DNA from: Paracoccus sigandri
GTDB taxonomy: Bacteria > Pseudomonadota > Alphaproteobacteria > Rhodobacterales > Rhodobacteraceae
Direction: 5' to 3'
DNA: 64,000 nucleotides
Assembly: GCF_003709565.1 (NCBI RefSeq)
Contig: NZ_QNRC01000006.1
Coordinates: forward strand, 174,481-238,480
The notes beneath the pieces are model-generated. The model saw only the letters and a list, made by a program, of their open reading frames with translations, was not told the origin of the DNA and did not search any database. The position numbers were made by a program, and so were the translations under genes. Below, one piece after another: positions 26,616 to 36,565 of this stretch; the first letter of the stretch is position 1; every line of letters starts with the position of its first letter.

Positions 26616-28049
26616 ATGAACCAGACACCCGAGACGACCGAGAAGCGGGGACTCCGTTTCCCCACCGCCTTCACCATCCTGTTCGGCCTGATCATCCTGG
26701 TCGCCGCGCTGACATGGATCGTGCCCGCCGGACAGTATCAGCGCGAGATGAACGAGGCGCTGGACCGCGAGGTCCCCGTCGCCGGCACCTATGCCGAGAC
26801 CGAGCCCAACCCGCAGGGCATCACCGATGTGCTGATGGCGCCCATCGCCGGGCTCTACGATCCCGACAGCTACGAGGCGAATGCCATCGACGTGGCCGTC
26901 TTCGTGCTGGTCATCGGCGGCTTCATCGGCGTGGTCGCCGCCAGCGGCGCCATCAATGCCGGCATCGGCCACGCCATGACCAGGCTGGCGGGGCGCGAGA
27001 AATGGATGATCCCGGTGCTGATGGGCCTCTTTGCGCTTGGCGGCACGACCTATGGCATGGCCGAGGAGACGCTGGCCTTCTACATGCTGCTGATCCCGAT
27101 CATGATCGCCGCGCGCTATGACGCGGTGACGGCGGTGGCGATCATCCTCTTGGGCGCGGGCGTGGGGGTCCTGGGCTCGACCGTCAACGCCTTCGCCACG
27201 GTGATCGCCTCGGACGCGGCAGGGATCCCCTTCACGCGCGGGCTGGTGCTGCGGCTGGTGATCCTGGTCCTGTGCTGGCTGGCCTGCGTGATCTACGTCA
27301 TGCGCTATGCCGAGAAGGTCCGCCGCGATCCCTCGAAATCGCTGGTCTACGACATGAAGGCCCGCAACGAGGCGCATTTCCTCAGCGGCCACCAGGGCGA
27401 GAAGACCGAGTTCACCACCATCCACAAGATCGTCCTGTCGATCTTCGGGCTGACCTTCCTGGTCATGGTCTGGGGCGTGCTGGTCGCCGGCTGGTGGATG
27501 GGCGAGATGAGCGCGCTGTTCCTCGGCGCGGCGATCCTGGTCGGGCTGGTCGTGCGGCCGGGCGAGAAGGCCTTCGTCGATTCCTTCGTCGACGGCGCGC
27601 GCGACCTTCTGGGCGTGGCGCTGATCATCGGGCTGGCGCGCGGCATCGTGGTCGTCATGAATGCCGGGCGCATCACCGACACCATCCTGCACTGGGCCGA
27701 GATGTCGGTCGCGGGCCTGGGCGAGGTGGCCTTCATCAACGTGATGTACTGGCTGCAGGTGCTGATGTCCTTCTTCGTGCCGTCCTCGTCGGGGCTCGCC
27801 GTGCTGTCCATGCCGATCATGGCGCCGGTCGCGGATTTCGCCGGCGTGGGGCGCGACCTGGTGGTGACGGCCTATCAGTCGGCGAACGGTCTGGTGAACC
27901 TGATCAACCCGACCTTCGCCGTGGTCATGGGCGCGCTGGCCATCGGGCGCGTCCCCTACGAGCGCTGGCTGCGCTTCATGTGGCCGCTGCTGCTGATCCT
28001 GACCGTCATCATCATGGCCTGCCTCAGCATCGCCGCCCTGATCGCCTGA
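26616..28049 (+). CDS. YfcC-family membrane carrier, probable arginine/ornithine exchanger
   Basis: 477 residues and about twelve helices. After the short cytoplasmic N-terminus come FTILFGLIILVAALTWIVPA and the motif AGQYQR, both typical of the YfcC (DcuC-like) family. Conserved blocks GGTTYGMAEETLAFY and FFVPSSSGLAVLSMPIMAPV are intact. It is first in the arcABC operon (GGAGG ribosome-binding site, 15-base gap to arcA). Family members in this position exchange arginine for ornithine and replace the unrelated ArcD carrier. Substrate assignment rests on context. Confidence 0.82.
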   Translation: MNQTPETTEKRGLRFPTAFTILFGLIILVAALTWIVPAGQYQREMNEALDREVPVAGTYAETEPNPQGITDVLMAPIAGLYDPDSYEANAIDVAVFVLVIGGFIGVVAASGAINAGIGHAMTRLAGREKWMIPVLMGLFALGGTTYGMAEETLAFYMLLIPIMIAARYDAVTAVAIILLGAGVGVLGSTVNAFATVIASDAAGIPFTRGLVLRLVILVLCWLACVIYVMRYAEKVRRDPSKSLVYDMKARNEAHFLSGHQGEKTEFTTIHKIVLSIFGLTFLVMVWGVLVAGWWMGEMSALFLGAAILVGLVVRPGEKAFVDSFVDGARDLLGVALIIGLARGIVVVMNAGRITDTILHWAEMSVAGLGEVAFINVMYWLQVLMSFFVPSSSGLAVLSMPIMAPVADFAGVGRDLVVTAYQSANGLVNLINPTFAVVMGALAIGRVPYERWLRFMWPLLLILTVIIMACLSIAALIA

Positions 28050-28064
28050 AACCGGAGAGCGAAC

Positions 28065-29291
28065 ATGTCCATCACCTATGGCGTCCATTCGGAAATCGGC
28101 AAGCTGCGCCGTGTCCTGGTCCACCGGCCCGGTTCGGCCTTGGCGCGGCTGACGCCCTCGAACTGCCGCGACCTGCTGTTCGACGACGTGATCTGGGTCA
28201 AGCAGGCCCGCACCGATCACATGGAATTCGTCGATGCCATGCGCTATCGCGGCGCCGAGGTCGTGTTCCTGCGCGAGCTTCTGGCCGAGACGATGCGCAT
28301 CCCCGAGGCCCGCGACTGGCTGCTGAGGCGGCGCGTCAACGAAAACACCGTCGGCGTGGGCCTGGCCGACAAGCTGCGCGCCCATCTGATGGAAATCGAC
28401 GCCGACCCGCTGTCGCTGATCCTGCTGGGCGGGATGAGCCGCGCCGAGCTGCCGCTTGAAGGGGGCGGGCTGTTTCCCGCCACCCTGCGGCCCGAGGATT
28501 TCGTGCTGCCGCCGCTGCCCAATCACCTGTTCACCCGCGACACGACCTGCTGGATCCATGGCGGCGTGACGCTGAACCCGATGCGCTGGAACGCGCGCAA
28601 GCTGGAGACGGTGAACATCGCCGCGATCTATCGCTTCCATCCCGATTTCCGCGACGCGGGCTTCCCGGTCTGGTGGGGCGACCCGGATCGCGACCACGGC
28701 CTTGCCACGCTGGAGGGCGGCGACGTCATGCCGATCGGCAACGGCACCGTGCTGGTCGGCATGGGCGAACGCACCACCCCGCAGGCGGTGGACCAGCTGG
28801 CCCGCGCGCTGTTCGCGCAGGGCGGGGCCGAGCGGGTGATCGCCTGCAAGCTGCCGGTCGAGCGCGCCTCGATGCATCTGGACACGGTGTTCAGCTTCTG
28901 CGACCGCGACCTGGTCACGGTCTTCGCCGATGTGGCGGCCCGGATCGTGCCCTATTCGATCCGCCCCGGCGACCGGGACTGGACGCTGGACATCCGCGAG
29001 GAAAACCGCCCGCTGGTCGAGGTCGCCGCCGAGGCGCTCGGCCTGCCGAAGCTGCGCGTGGTCGAGACCGGCGGTGACGCCTATGTGGCCGAGCGCGAGC
29101 AATGGGACGACGGCAACAACGTCATCGCGCTCGAGCCCGGCGTGGTCATCGCCTATGACCGCAACACCTATACCAACACCCAGCTGCGCAAGGCGGGGGT
29201 CGAGGTCATCACCATCCCCGGCGCGGAACTGGGCCGGGGGCGCGGCGGCGGCCATTGCATGACCTGCCCGCTGATCCGCGATCCGGCCTAG
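28065..29291 (+). CDS. arcA: arginine deiminase
   Basis: 408 residues. It converts arginine to citrulline and ammonia, the first step of arginine fermentation. The nucleophile Cys398 lies in the C-terminal loop [13 protein letters not shown]. Other active-site blocks are [19 protein letters not shown] and [13 protein letters not shown]. All residues expected of the family appear present. It is followed 14 bases later by arcB. Confidence 0.96.
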   Translation: MSITYGVHSEIGKLRRVLVHRPGSALARLTPSNCRDLLFDDVIWVKQARTDHMEFVDAMRYRGAEVVFLRELLAETMRIPEARDWLLRRRVNENTVGVGLADKLRAHLMEIDADPLSLILLGGMSRAELPLEGGGLFPATLRPEDFVLPPLPNHLFTRDTTCWIHGGVTLNPMRWNARKLETVNIAAIYRFHPDFRDAGFPVWWGDPDRDHGLATLEGGDVMPIGNGTVLVGMGERTTPQAVDQLARALFAQGGAERVIACKLPVERASMHLDTVFSFCDRDLVTVFADVAARIVPYSIRPGDRDWTLDIREENRPLVEVAAEALGLPKLRVVETGGDAYVAEREQWDDGNNVIALEPGVVIAYDRNTYTNTQLRKAGVEVITIPGAELGRGRGGGHCMTCPLIRDPA

Positions 29292-29305
29292 GGGGAGGCA
29301 AGCAG

Positions 29306-30307
29306 ATGCCCGTCAATCTTCTGGGACGCAGCGTCCTCAAGCTCATGGATTTCAGCCCCGACGAGATCCGCTTCCTGCTGCGGCTGTCGGCCGCGCTGAA
29401 GCAGGCCAAATATGGCGGCTATGAACAGCAGCGGCTGCGCGGTCGCAACATCGCGCTGATCTTCGAGAAGGACTCGACCCGCACCCGCACCGGCTTCGAG
29501 GTGGCGGCCTATGACCAGGGCGCGCATGTCACCTATCTGGGCCCGACCGGCACCCAGATCGGCAAGAAGGAATCGATGAAGGACACCGCCCGCGTGCTGG
29601 GCCGCATCTATGACGCCATCGAATATCGCGGCTTCGGCCAGCAGCAGGCCGAGCTTCTGGCCGAATGGTCGGGCGTGCCGGTCTATAACGGGCTGACGGA
29701 CGAATTCCACCCGACCCAGATCCTGGCCGATTTCCTGACCATGCGCGAATTCACCCGCAAGCACCTGTCGCAGCTCGCCTTCTGCTTCTTGGGCGATGCC
29801 GGCAACAACATGGGCAATTCGCTGTTGGAGGGCGCGGCGCTGATCGGCATGGACGTGCGGCTTGGCGCGCCGCGCGACTGCTGGCCCGACGCGGCGCTGG
29901 TCGCCCGCTGCCGCGAGATCGCCGAGACCACCGGCGCCAGGATCACCCTGACCGAGGACCCGGCCGAGGCCGCGCGCGGCTGCGATTTCGTCTATACCGA
30001 TGTCTGGGTCTCGATGGGCGACCCCGAGGAGGTCTGGGCCGGGCGGATCGAGAAGCTGACCCCCTATCGCGTCACCCGCCAGGTCATGGAGGCGACCGGC
30101 AACCCGCATGCCAAGTTCATGCATTGCCTGCCCGCCTTCCACAACCGCGAGACCGAGATCGGCGAGAAGATCTTCCGCGACTACGGCATCGACTGCATGG
30201 AAGTGACCGAGGAGGTCTTCGAATCCGCCGCCTCGATCGTCTTCGACCAGGCCGAGAACCGGATGCACACGATCAAGGCGATGCTGGTCGCCACCCTCGC
30301 GGGCTAG
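29306..30307 (+). CDS. arcB: ornithine carbamoyltransferase, catabolic
   Basis: 333 residues. It phosphorolyses citrulline to ornithine and carbamoyl phosphate. The carbamoyl-phosphate site STRTRT is in [14 protein letters not shown]. The HPTQ motif is in [11 protein letters not shown], and HCLP near the C-terminus ([10 protein letters not shown]) is intact. ATG at 29306 follows GGGGGAGG. Position between arcA and arcC supports the catabolic rather than the biosynthetic isozyme. Confidence 0.96.
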   Translation: MPVNLLGRSVLKLMDFSPDEIRFLLRLSAALKQAKYGGYEQQRLRGRNIALIFEKDSTRTRTGFEVAAYDQGAHVTYLGPTGTQIGKKESMKDTARVLGRIYDAIEYRGFGQQQAELLAEWSGVPVYNGLTDEFHPTQILADFLTMREFTRKHLSQLAFCFLGDAGNNMGNSLLEGAALIGMDVRLGAPRDCWPDAALVARCREIAETTGARITLTEDPAEAARGCDFVYTDVWVSMGDPEEVWAGRIEKLTPYRVTRQVMEATGNPHAKFMHCLPAFHNRETEIGEKIFRDYGIDCMEVTEEVFESAASIVFDQAENRMHTIKAMLVATLAG

Positions 30308-30311
30308 GGCG

Positions 30312-31229
30312 ATGCGTGTCGTGGTGGCCCTTGGCGGCAACGCGCTGCTGCGGCGCGGAGAGCCGATGACGGCCGAGGCGCAGCGCGCCAATGTGCGCAA
30401 GGCGGCGCGGGCGCTGGCCGATCTGGCGCGCGACCACCAGATCGTGGTCGCGCATGGCAACGGCCCGCAGGTGGGGCTGCTGGCGCTGCAGGCGGCGGCC
30501 CATGGCGGCGGGACGGTCTGGCCCTTGGACATCCTGGGCGCCGAAAGCGTCGGCATGATCGGCTATCTGGTCGAGCAGGAACTGGCCAATGCCCTGCCGC
30601 GCGAGGCGGCGCTGGCCACGCTGCTGACCCAGATCGAGGTCGACCCGGACGATCCCGCCTTCGCCCGGCCCGAAAAGCCCATCGGGCCGCTCTATGACGC
30701 CGCGGAGGCCGGGAAGATGCGCGCCGCCCATGGCTGGCCGATGGCCGAGGAGGCGGCCGGCAAGTGGCGCCGCGTCGTGCCCTCGCCCCGGCCCCGGCAC
30801 ATCACCCAGATCCGCGCGGTGCGCCTGCTGGTCGATCGCGGCGTCACGGTGATCTGCGCGGGCGGGGGCGGCATCCCGGTGATCCGGCTGGCCGATGGCA
30901 GCCTGCAGGGGGTCGAGGCCGTGATCGACAAGGACCACGCCGCCGGCCTGCTGGCCGCGCAGCTGGAGGCCGACGCCTTCCTGATGCTGACCGATGTGGA
31001 TGCGGTCTATGACGGCTGGGGCACCCCCGCGCAGCGCGCCATCCGCAGCGCGCGGCCCGACCGGCTGGATCCGGGCCGCTTCGCCGCCGGCTCGATGGCG
31101 CCCAAGGTCGAGGCCGCCCGCGCCTTCGCGACATCGCCGGGCAGGGTGGCCGGGATCGGCCGGCTGGAGGATGCCCGCGCGATCCTGGAAGGGCGCGCAG
31201 GCACGTTGGTTGCGCTCGAGTCCGATTGA
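30312..31229 (+). CDS. arcC: carbamate kinase
   Basis: 305 residues of the amino-acid kinase fold. It transfers phosphate from carbamoyl phosphate to ADP, yielding ATP, ammonia and CO2, and thus is the energy-producing step. Motifs: VVALGGNALLRRG at the N-terminus, VAHGNGPQVGLLALQ, CAGGGGIPV and the nucleotide-site region MLTDVDAVYDGWGTP. It starts four bases after arcB and ends the operon. Confidence 0.96.
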   Translation: MRVVVALGGNALLRRGEPMTAEAQRANVRKAARALADLARDHQIVVAHGNGPQVGLLALQAAAHGGGTVWPLDILGAESVGMIGYLVEQELANALPREAALATLLTQIEVDPDDPAFARPEKPIGPLYDAAEAGKMRAAHGWPMAEEAAGKWRRVVPSPRPRHITQIRAVRLLVDRGVTVICAGGGGIPVIRLADGSLQGVEAVIDKDHAAGLLAAQLEADAFLMLTDVDAVYDGWGTPAQRAIRSARPDRLDPGRFAAGSMAPKVEAARAFATSPGRVAGIGRLEDARAILEGRAGTLVALESD

Positions 31230-31338
31230 ACGTCGTTCCGCCATCTGGCCGCGATGCCGGTCCGGGTGCGTCCTGGCTCGACTTCCGGCGGGCCATGCGG
31301 TATGATTGCGCTAACAACACGGGATGATCGGGGCAGGC

Positions 31339-31725
31339 ATGGAGATTCACGCGGATCTGGCGCTGGTCGGGCATGACGGCAAGAAGGACGAGCTGATCGC
31401 CTGGGTCGGCGAGCGGATCGAGCTGCTGCGCCCCCTGTCGCTGGTCGCGACGGGCACCACCGGGGCGCGGATCCATGCGGCGACCGGGCTCAAGGTGACG
31501 CGGCTGCTCAGCGGCCCGCTTGGCGGCGACGCCCAGCTGGGCGCGATGATTTCCGAGGGGCGGCTGCGGAACCTGATCTTCTTCATCGACCCGCTTTCCG
31601 CGCTGCCCCATGACGTCGACGTGAAATCGCTGCTGCGGCTGGCGATCCTCTATGACGTGCGCCTTGCCGTGAACCGCAGAAGCGCCGATGCCGTGCTGGC
31701 GGCGATCGCCGCGGATGGCTGCTGA
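31339..31725 (+). CDS. mgsA: methylglyoxal synthase
   Basis: 128 residues. It turns dihydroxyacetone phosphate into methylglyoxal and phosphate, a bypass that relieves phosphate stress in glycolysis. The phosphate-binding segment TGTTGARI, catalytic aspartate region GPLGGDAQLGA, and FFIDPLSALPHDVDVKSLLR are all conserved. The ATG at 31339 gives the usual N-terminus (LALVGHDGKKDEL); an ATG at 31324 would add five residues. It is convergent with the SDR gene. Confidence 0.93.
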   Translation: MEIHADLALVGHDGKKDELIAWVGERIELLRPLSLVATGTTGARIHAATGLKVTRLLSGPLGGDAQLGAMISEGRLRNLIFFIDPLSALPHDVDVKSLLRLAILYDVRLAVNRRSADAVLAAIAADGC

Positions 31726-31748
31726 CGCGCTTTCGTCTTTGGCCGCCA

Positions 31749-31764
31749 GGCGGAACATTCCGCC
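31749..31764. terminator. possible bidirectional hairpin between mgsA and the SDR gene
   Basis: GGCGG-AACATT-CCGCC forms a five-pair stem in the 72-base gap between two convergent genes. No T-run follows on either strand, so the call rests on location and symmetry only. Confidence 0.3.
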
Positions 31765-31797
31765 CGGCGATCCGCGGCCGGGGCGGTGCCGCCGCGA

Positions 31798-32547
31798 TCA
31801 GGGCGCGGTATAGCCGCCGTCCACCAGGTGATAGCTGCCGGTGATGAAGCTGGCCTGGTCCGACAGCAGGAACAGCACCAGCGCCGAGACCTCCTCGGAG
31901 CGGCCCAGCCGTCCCGCGGGGTGCTTGCCGACCAGCCAGTCGATCGTTTCGGATGACATATGCGACAGCAGCGGCGTGTCGATGAAGGCCGGGCCCACCG
32001 AATTGATGCGGATGCCCTTGTCGCCATATTCCATCGCCGCCGTCTTGGTCAGCCCGATCACGGCATGTTTGGCCGCGACATAGGCGCCCGAGCCGGCAAA
32101 GCCGACCGAGGACAGGATCGAGCCCATGTTGACGATGGCGCCGCCGCCCGATTCCTGCATCGCCGGGATGCCGTAGCGCATCCCGTAGAAGACCGCGTGC
32201 AGGTTCACGTCGATGACCTTGTGCCAGCCGGCCAGCGAATATTCCCCGGTCGGGTTGCTCTCGCCGCCGATGCCGGCATTGTTGACCAGCAGATGCAGCC
32301 CGCCGTTCTGCCGGGCCAGATCGACCAGCCCCTCGACCACCTGCGGGTCCGACACGTCGCCGCCCGCCGCGATGGCCGTGCCCCCGGCGGCGTTGATGCG
32401 TTCCGCGATCTCTTCCGCCGCGGCCTGGTTCAGGTCGGCGACCACCACCCGCGCGCCGGCCTGACCAAGGTCCAGCGCGATGGCCGCGCCGATGCCCGAT
32501 CCCGCGCCCGTCACCAAAGCGGTCTTGCCGTCGAAGCGAATCTCCAT
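31798..32547 (-). CDS. short-chain dehydrogenase/reductase
   Basis: 249 residues, classical SDR. The NAD(P) motif TGAGSGIG (about residues 13-20) is followed by D-L at the end of the second strand (VVADLNQ), which favours NAD. NNAG, the catalytic serine (NMGSILSS) and YxxxK (YVAAKHAV) are all present. GGATCC-containing leader with GGAGG precedes the ATG. Substrate unknown. It stands alone, convergent with methylglyoxal synthase and divergent from a receptor pseudogene. Confidence 0.9.
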   Translation of the reverse strand: MEIRFDGKTALVTGAGSGIGAAIALDLGQAGARVVVADLNQAAAEEIAERINAAGGTAIAAGGDVSDPQVVEGLVDLARQNGGLHLLVNNAGIGGESNPTGEYSLAGWHKVIDVNLHAVFYGMRYGIPAMQESGGGAIVNMGSILSSVGFAGSGAYVAAKHAVIGLTKTAAMEYGDKGIRINSVGPAFIDTPLLSHMSSETIDWLVGKHPAGRLGRSEEVSALVLFLLSDQASFITGSYHLVDGGYTAP

Positions 32548-32796
32548 GTCCGGATCCTCCTGTCTCTGCTGCGTGATGGATGGGCCAGCCCGTCCGGGAT
32601 CAGCCTAGCACCGCGCGCGGCGGAGAAAACCCGCCTTGCGCGGCCGGGTCGCGTCAGATGGTCGCATATTTCGGTCCTGCCCGCCGGGCGATGGCGTGCC
32701 GGCGCCTTCGGATTCTTCGCTTCCGACGCCTGCTGGCCTAAGAGGAGGGACTTTGGAAAGTCGTGCCGCCAGCCAGTAATTTCCCCGCCCATTGCC

Positions 32797-34019
32797 GGGG
32801 CAAGCCAGGACGGACGCCTCGCGGCGACGGCCAGCGCGACGGCGCTCTGCCTGCGACTGGCGACATGGCCGGCCCTGGCGCCGGCGCGGCAGGCCGCGGC
32901 CCAGGAAGCGGTGGTCGCGCTCGACATTCCCGCCCGGGACCCGAACTGGGCGCTGCTTTCCTTCGCGAACCGGGCCGGCATCCAGGTCTTCCATGACACC
33001 GCCAGCATCGGCGGGATGCGCAGCTAGGCGGTCAGCGGGAACCTGACGCCGGCGGCGGCGCCCGAGGGCAGTCTCATGCTGGACACGATCACGATTCAGG
33101 CGACGCGCGGCGTGACCGAAGGCAGCGGCTCCCATGCGACCGGCGCGGCCAGCATCGTTGCCACGACCGACGGTTCGGGCAATCCTCAGTTCCATTCGCG
33201 CGGCTTCATTATCGACAATTGCCAGGTCGACAATCAGCGCCACGCGGCAACGCGTCGATTACGGCTACATGCAGCTTGGCCTGGGCGGGCCGGTCGATCC
33301 GGCGATGGGAAGCTTCGGCAAGCCGGACGCCTTTTCCGAGGATGCCGGCAACCATTCCGACGCCGTGGACCCGAACGTCGCCGGGCGGTTCACCGCCGGG
33401 GGCCAGGAGGACAAGATGGTCGCCGGAACCGACTGGCGGCGCTGCGACGGCAAGCAGATCCGCAACCTCCCTGAGACGGCCTGCCCCGAGGGAGGTCTGA
33501 CGATCGACGACTTCCACGGCCTGGAACAAAGGCGAGAAGGTCGAGGACTCGCGCCATGAGGGGGAAGGCACCTTCTATCCGCCCCTGCGCAAGGTCGTCA
33601 GTCAGGGCCTGGATCTCGAATACCTGCAACCGCAACAGGGACGAGACCGAAGACGACATCTACCACGCGTTGACCCCCAGGCATGCGCTCAAGCTGTGGA
33701 CGGAATACGATCCGCCCGGCGCATACGCGAAATGGACCATCGGCGGCGGGATGACGGTGAAAGGCGATCACGGCAATACCGGCACCTGTTGGCAGCGGGG
33801 ACCGGATGGCGGCCGCAGCCCGGTTTCGAGATCCGGCAGGGCGGCCATGCGATCTGGGACGCGCATGTGAACGATCGCATCGACGACCGCTGGAACCTGT
33901 CGCTGAATGTGAACAACCTCTTCGACAGGACCTGTTACGCCACCATCGGCGTGCCGAACGGCGGCAACTGGCATGGCGAGCCGCGCAATGTCGCGCTGAC
34001 CCTGCGCGGCCAGTTCTGA
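32797..34019 (+). pseudogene. decayed TonB-dependent siderophore receptor
   Basis: Pieces of one receptor are scattered over three frames. An STN-domain-like start (VVALDIPARDPNWALLSFAN, then RAGIQVFHDTASIGGMRS) ends at a TAG at 33025-33027. Plug-like text follows (SGNPQFHSRGFIID), then a shift to VDYGYMQLGLGGPVDPAMG. Another shift gives LTPRHALKLWTEYDPPGAYA. The last frame gives WNLSLNVNNLFDRTCYATIG and the terminal GEPRNVALTLRGQF. The order matches FpvA/FhuE-like receptors, but most of the barrel is missing. At least three frameshifts or deletions and one stop make it non-functional. Boundaries are approximate. Confidence 0.85.
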
Positions 34020-34303
34020 ACCGCGGATCGTCTCCGCCCCTAGGGTTTTCGGCCGGGAGTGCGGGCAGAATGTATCCGGCAGAGCCCGGCGCCGCCCGGT
34101 GATGGCATCGGGGCGCTCGGGCTTCTGGAAGCGTGGCTTCCTCGATCTTCATGCTTCCCTTGCAGGTCGGCGGGCGCCCCGGCGGACATGCCGGTGTTTC
34201 CAACCGCCGCCGGGCGGTATAAGCGGGACGGCAGACCGCCGGCGGATGAAACCGTGGGGGGCCTTTCGCAGTTGCCTTACCGACACCCAATCGAGACGAG
34301 CCC

Positions 34304-34483
34304 ATGAGAAAAGCGCTTATCCTGGCCCTGTGCGGCCTGACCCTGTCCCTGGCGGCCTGCGGCCCGAACACGGCGACCCGCGCGACCACCGGGGCCGCGA
34401 CGGGCGCCGTCCTTGCCGGGCCGGTCGGCGCGGTCGCCGGGGCGGCGGTGGGCGGCAGCGGCATGGTGCGGGTGAATCCCTGA
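34304..34483 (+). CDS. tiny glycine-rich lipoprotein
   Basis: 59 residues. The signal MRKALILALCGLTLSLAACG has a good lipobox (LAAC, Cys19). The mature part is a glycine-zipper-like stretch (TGAATGAVLAGPVGAVAGAA). Such small lipoproteins occur widely in Rhodobacterales as OsmB/YMGG-type envelope proteins. The ribosome-binding site (GACGAG) is weak. Upstream 34020-34303 shows no other gene. It is convergent with the hydroxyacid oxidase gene. Confidence 0.7.
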   Translation: MRKALILALCGLTLSLAACGPNTATRATTGAATGAVLAGPVGAVAGAAVGGSGMVRVNP

Positions 34484-34503
34484 CCTGACCCGGCCGGGCA
34501 GCC

Positions 34504-35643
34504 TCAGCCGTCGGAACGGGCCAGATCGGCAGGTCTCCGGGCGCCGAGGAAGCCCATCGAGGTCTGAATCTCGGCCAGCAGGATCTCCAGCAGCGCCGCG
34601 GCGCCGCCCTCGTCGCCGGCGGCGAGGCCCCAGAGTGGCGCGCGGCCCAGCTGCACGGCCAGCGCGCCGAGGGCGATGTATTTCAGCACGTCCGAGCCGC
34701 GCCGGACGCCGCTGTCGGCGATCAGTTCCGGCAGGGCGCCGCGCTGGCCGGCGATTCGCGGCAGGGCCTCGGCGGTGGTCGGCAGGCAGTCGAAGTTCCG
34801 CCCGCCATGGGTCGAGACGACGATGCCGTCCACGCCCTCGGCCCTGGCGCGCAGCGCATCCTCGGCGGCCAGCACGCCCTTCAGGACGATCCGCCCCCTC
34901 CAGCCGTCGCGCAGCGCGCGCAGGTCCTGCCAGGTCAGGGCGGGGTCGAGGCGCAGGTCCTCGGCCGTGGTGGACGACATCAGGCCGCTGCGGAACTCGG
35001 GCGGGTAATGGCCATAGCTGGGCATCCCGTGCCGCAGACCCGGCCGCAGGATCACCTGCCACAGCCAGCGCGGATGGCACAGTATGTCCGCGATATTGCG
35101 CGGCGTGGGGCGGAAGGGCACGCCGAAGCCGTTGCGCTGGTTGTATTCGCGCTTGGGTGGCATCTGCGTGTCCACGGTCAGCACCAGCGTCTCGCAATCG
35201 CACTCCGCGACCCGGCGCAGCAGCTGGGCCGTCCGCGCGCGGTCCTTCCAGACATAGAGCTGGAACCACAGCTCGGCATCGGGGGCACCGCGGCGGATGT
35301 CCTCGATCGGCTCGACCGATTGCGTCGAGACGGTGAAGGGGATGCCGAAGCGGCTGGCGGCGCGCGCGAGCTTCGTCTCGCCCCTATCCGCCACCATGCC
35401 GGCCAGCGCGGTCGGCGCGATGACCAGCGGCGTCGGGCGCCGCCGGCCCAGGAAGGCGGTTTCCAGAGAGACCGGGCATTCCCCGTTCAGGATGCGCGGC
35501 TGAAGCCGGATCCCGTCCAGCGCGGCACGGATGCGGGCCAGCGAGAGCTCTTCCTCGGTGCCGCGGTCGATATAGTCGAACAGGCCCCTCGGCAGGCGCC
35601 GCCGCGCGGCCGCCCGGAAATCGTCCGTGTTCAGCAGCGCCAT
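34504..35643 (-). CDS. FMN-dependent alpha-hydroxyacid oxidase/dehydrogenase (LldD/GOX family)
   Basis: 379 residues. N-terminal YIDRGTEEELSL-like segment, LVIAPTALAGMV, FQLYVWKDR, LTVDTQMPPKREYNQRNGF, then LKGVLAAEDA and the catalytic histidine region STHGGRNFD (SNHGGRQLD in most members), and IADSGVRRGSDVLKYIALGA. These enzymes oxidise L-2-hydroxy acids (lactate, glycolate, mandelate) to 2-oxo acids. It is last in a minus-strand cluster that also has a DapA-family lyase and a D-2-hydroxyacid-type flavoprotein, so it probably handles one enantiomer of the cluster's substrate. Confidence 0.9.
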   Translation of the reverse strand: MALLNTDDFRAAARRRLPRGLFDYIDRGTEEELSLARIRAALDGIRLQPRILNGECPVSLETAFLGRRRPTPLVIAPTALAGMVADRGETKLARAASRFGIPFTVSTQSVEPIEDIRRGAPDAELWFQLYVWKDRARTAQLLRRVAECDCETLVLTVDTQMPPKREYNQRNGFGVPFRPTPRNIADILCHPRWLWQVILRPGLRHGMPSYGHYPPEFRSGLMSSTTAEDLRLDPALTWQDLRALRDGWRGRIVLKGVLAAEDALRARAEGVDGIVVSTHGGRNFDCLPTTAEALPRIAGQRGALPELIADSGVRRGSDVLKYIALGALAVQLGRAPLWGLAAGDEGGAAALLEILLAEIQTSMGFLGARRPADLARSDG

Positions 35644-35655
35644 CCGCCCCTGCCC

Positions 35656-36546
35656 TCAGGCGGCCAGCAGCTTTTCGACCTCGGCCCGCAATCTGGCCGA
35701 ACGCTCGGGCTGGCAGGGCTCCAGCGGCATCAGCACCTTCTGCGCGCCGATCCCGAACAGGTCCAGCACCGATTTCATCGGGCCGGGATTGGTCTCGCCG
35801 AAGGCCGCGTTCATCATCGGCAGCGCCTGCCGGTGCAGGGCCAGCGCGCCGGCCAGGTCGCCCGCCGCCAGCAGCTCGTGCATCCGGACCCAGAAGGCCG
35901 GCAGCATCGAGGCGGTGACGATGATCCCGCCCTTCGCCCCGGCGGCCATCTGCAGCGGGAACAGCGAATCCTCGCCGCCGAGGATGGTGAAATCGTCGCC
36001 GATCCCCGCCGCCACCTGCAGGAAGTGATACATGTCGGTGTTGCAGGCCTTCATGCCGATGATGTTGGGATGGCGCGACAGCTCGTGCGTGATCTCGGGC
36101 GCGATGGCGACGCGGGTGCGGTAGGGGATCTCATAGAGCAGGACCGGCACCGGCGAGGCATCGGCATAGCGCAGGAAATAGTCGCGCAGGCCCGCCTGCG
36201 TCGGATTGGTGTAATAGGGTGTCAGTATCAGCAGGCAGTTGGCCCCTGCCGCGGCATAGTCCCGGCCCGCCCTGATCGCGTCGTGAAAGCCCGTGTCCAG
36301 CACGCCCGCCATGACGATCTGGCCCGGCTTGCAGCTTTCGGCGCAGACCGTTACCGCCTCCATGCGCGTCGCATGGGGCAGGGATCCGTATTCGCCGGTG
36401 CCGCCGATCGGCAGCACGCCCGTGCAGCCGCCCGCCATGACGTGACCGACAAGCCGGGCCATGTCGTCGCGCGCAAGGCTGTCGTCGCCGTTCACCAGCG
36501 TCGGCAGGGCGGGGACGATCCCGCGAAGGTCTTTCGAAGTCAGCAT
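35656..36546 (-). CDS. dihydrodipicolinate synthase family lyase (second DapA-type gene)
   Basis: 296 residues. GGTGEYGSL, the tyrosine in LLYEIPYRTRVAI, and the Schiff-base lysine in IIGMKACNTD are present. It differs clearly from the DapA-type gene at 13016 (YEIPYR in place of YNYPGR; MKACN in place of IKESS), so the two probably have different substrates. It lies between the hydroxyacid oxidase and the ABC permease, suggesting cleavage or hydration of a 2-oxo acid formed by the cluster's oxidases. Confidence 0.88.
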   Translation of the reverse strand: MLTSKDLRGIVPALPTLVNGDDSLARDDMARLVGHVMAGGCTGVLPIGGTGEYGSLPHATRMEAVTVCAESCKPGQIVMAGVLDTGFHDAIRAGRDYAAAGANCLLILTPYYTNPTQAGLRDYFLRYADASPVPVLLYEIPYRTRVAIAPEITHELSRHPNIIGMKACNTDMYHFLQVAAGIGDDFTILGGEDSLFPLQMAAGAKGGIIVTASMLPAFWVRMHELLAAGDLAGALALHRQALPMMNAAFGETNPGPMKSVLDLFGIGAQKVLMPLEPCQPERSARLRAEVEKLLAA

Positions 36547-36565
36547 TGGATCTTTCCGTTTCTGG

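Noticed and set aside
26061..29255. Minus-strand open frame of over 1000 codons opposite the YfcC carrier and arcA
   Set aside because: Antisense shadow of confident genes; composition is His/Asp/Gln-rich without motifs.
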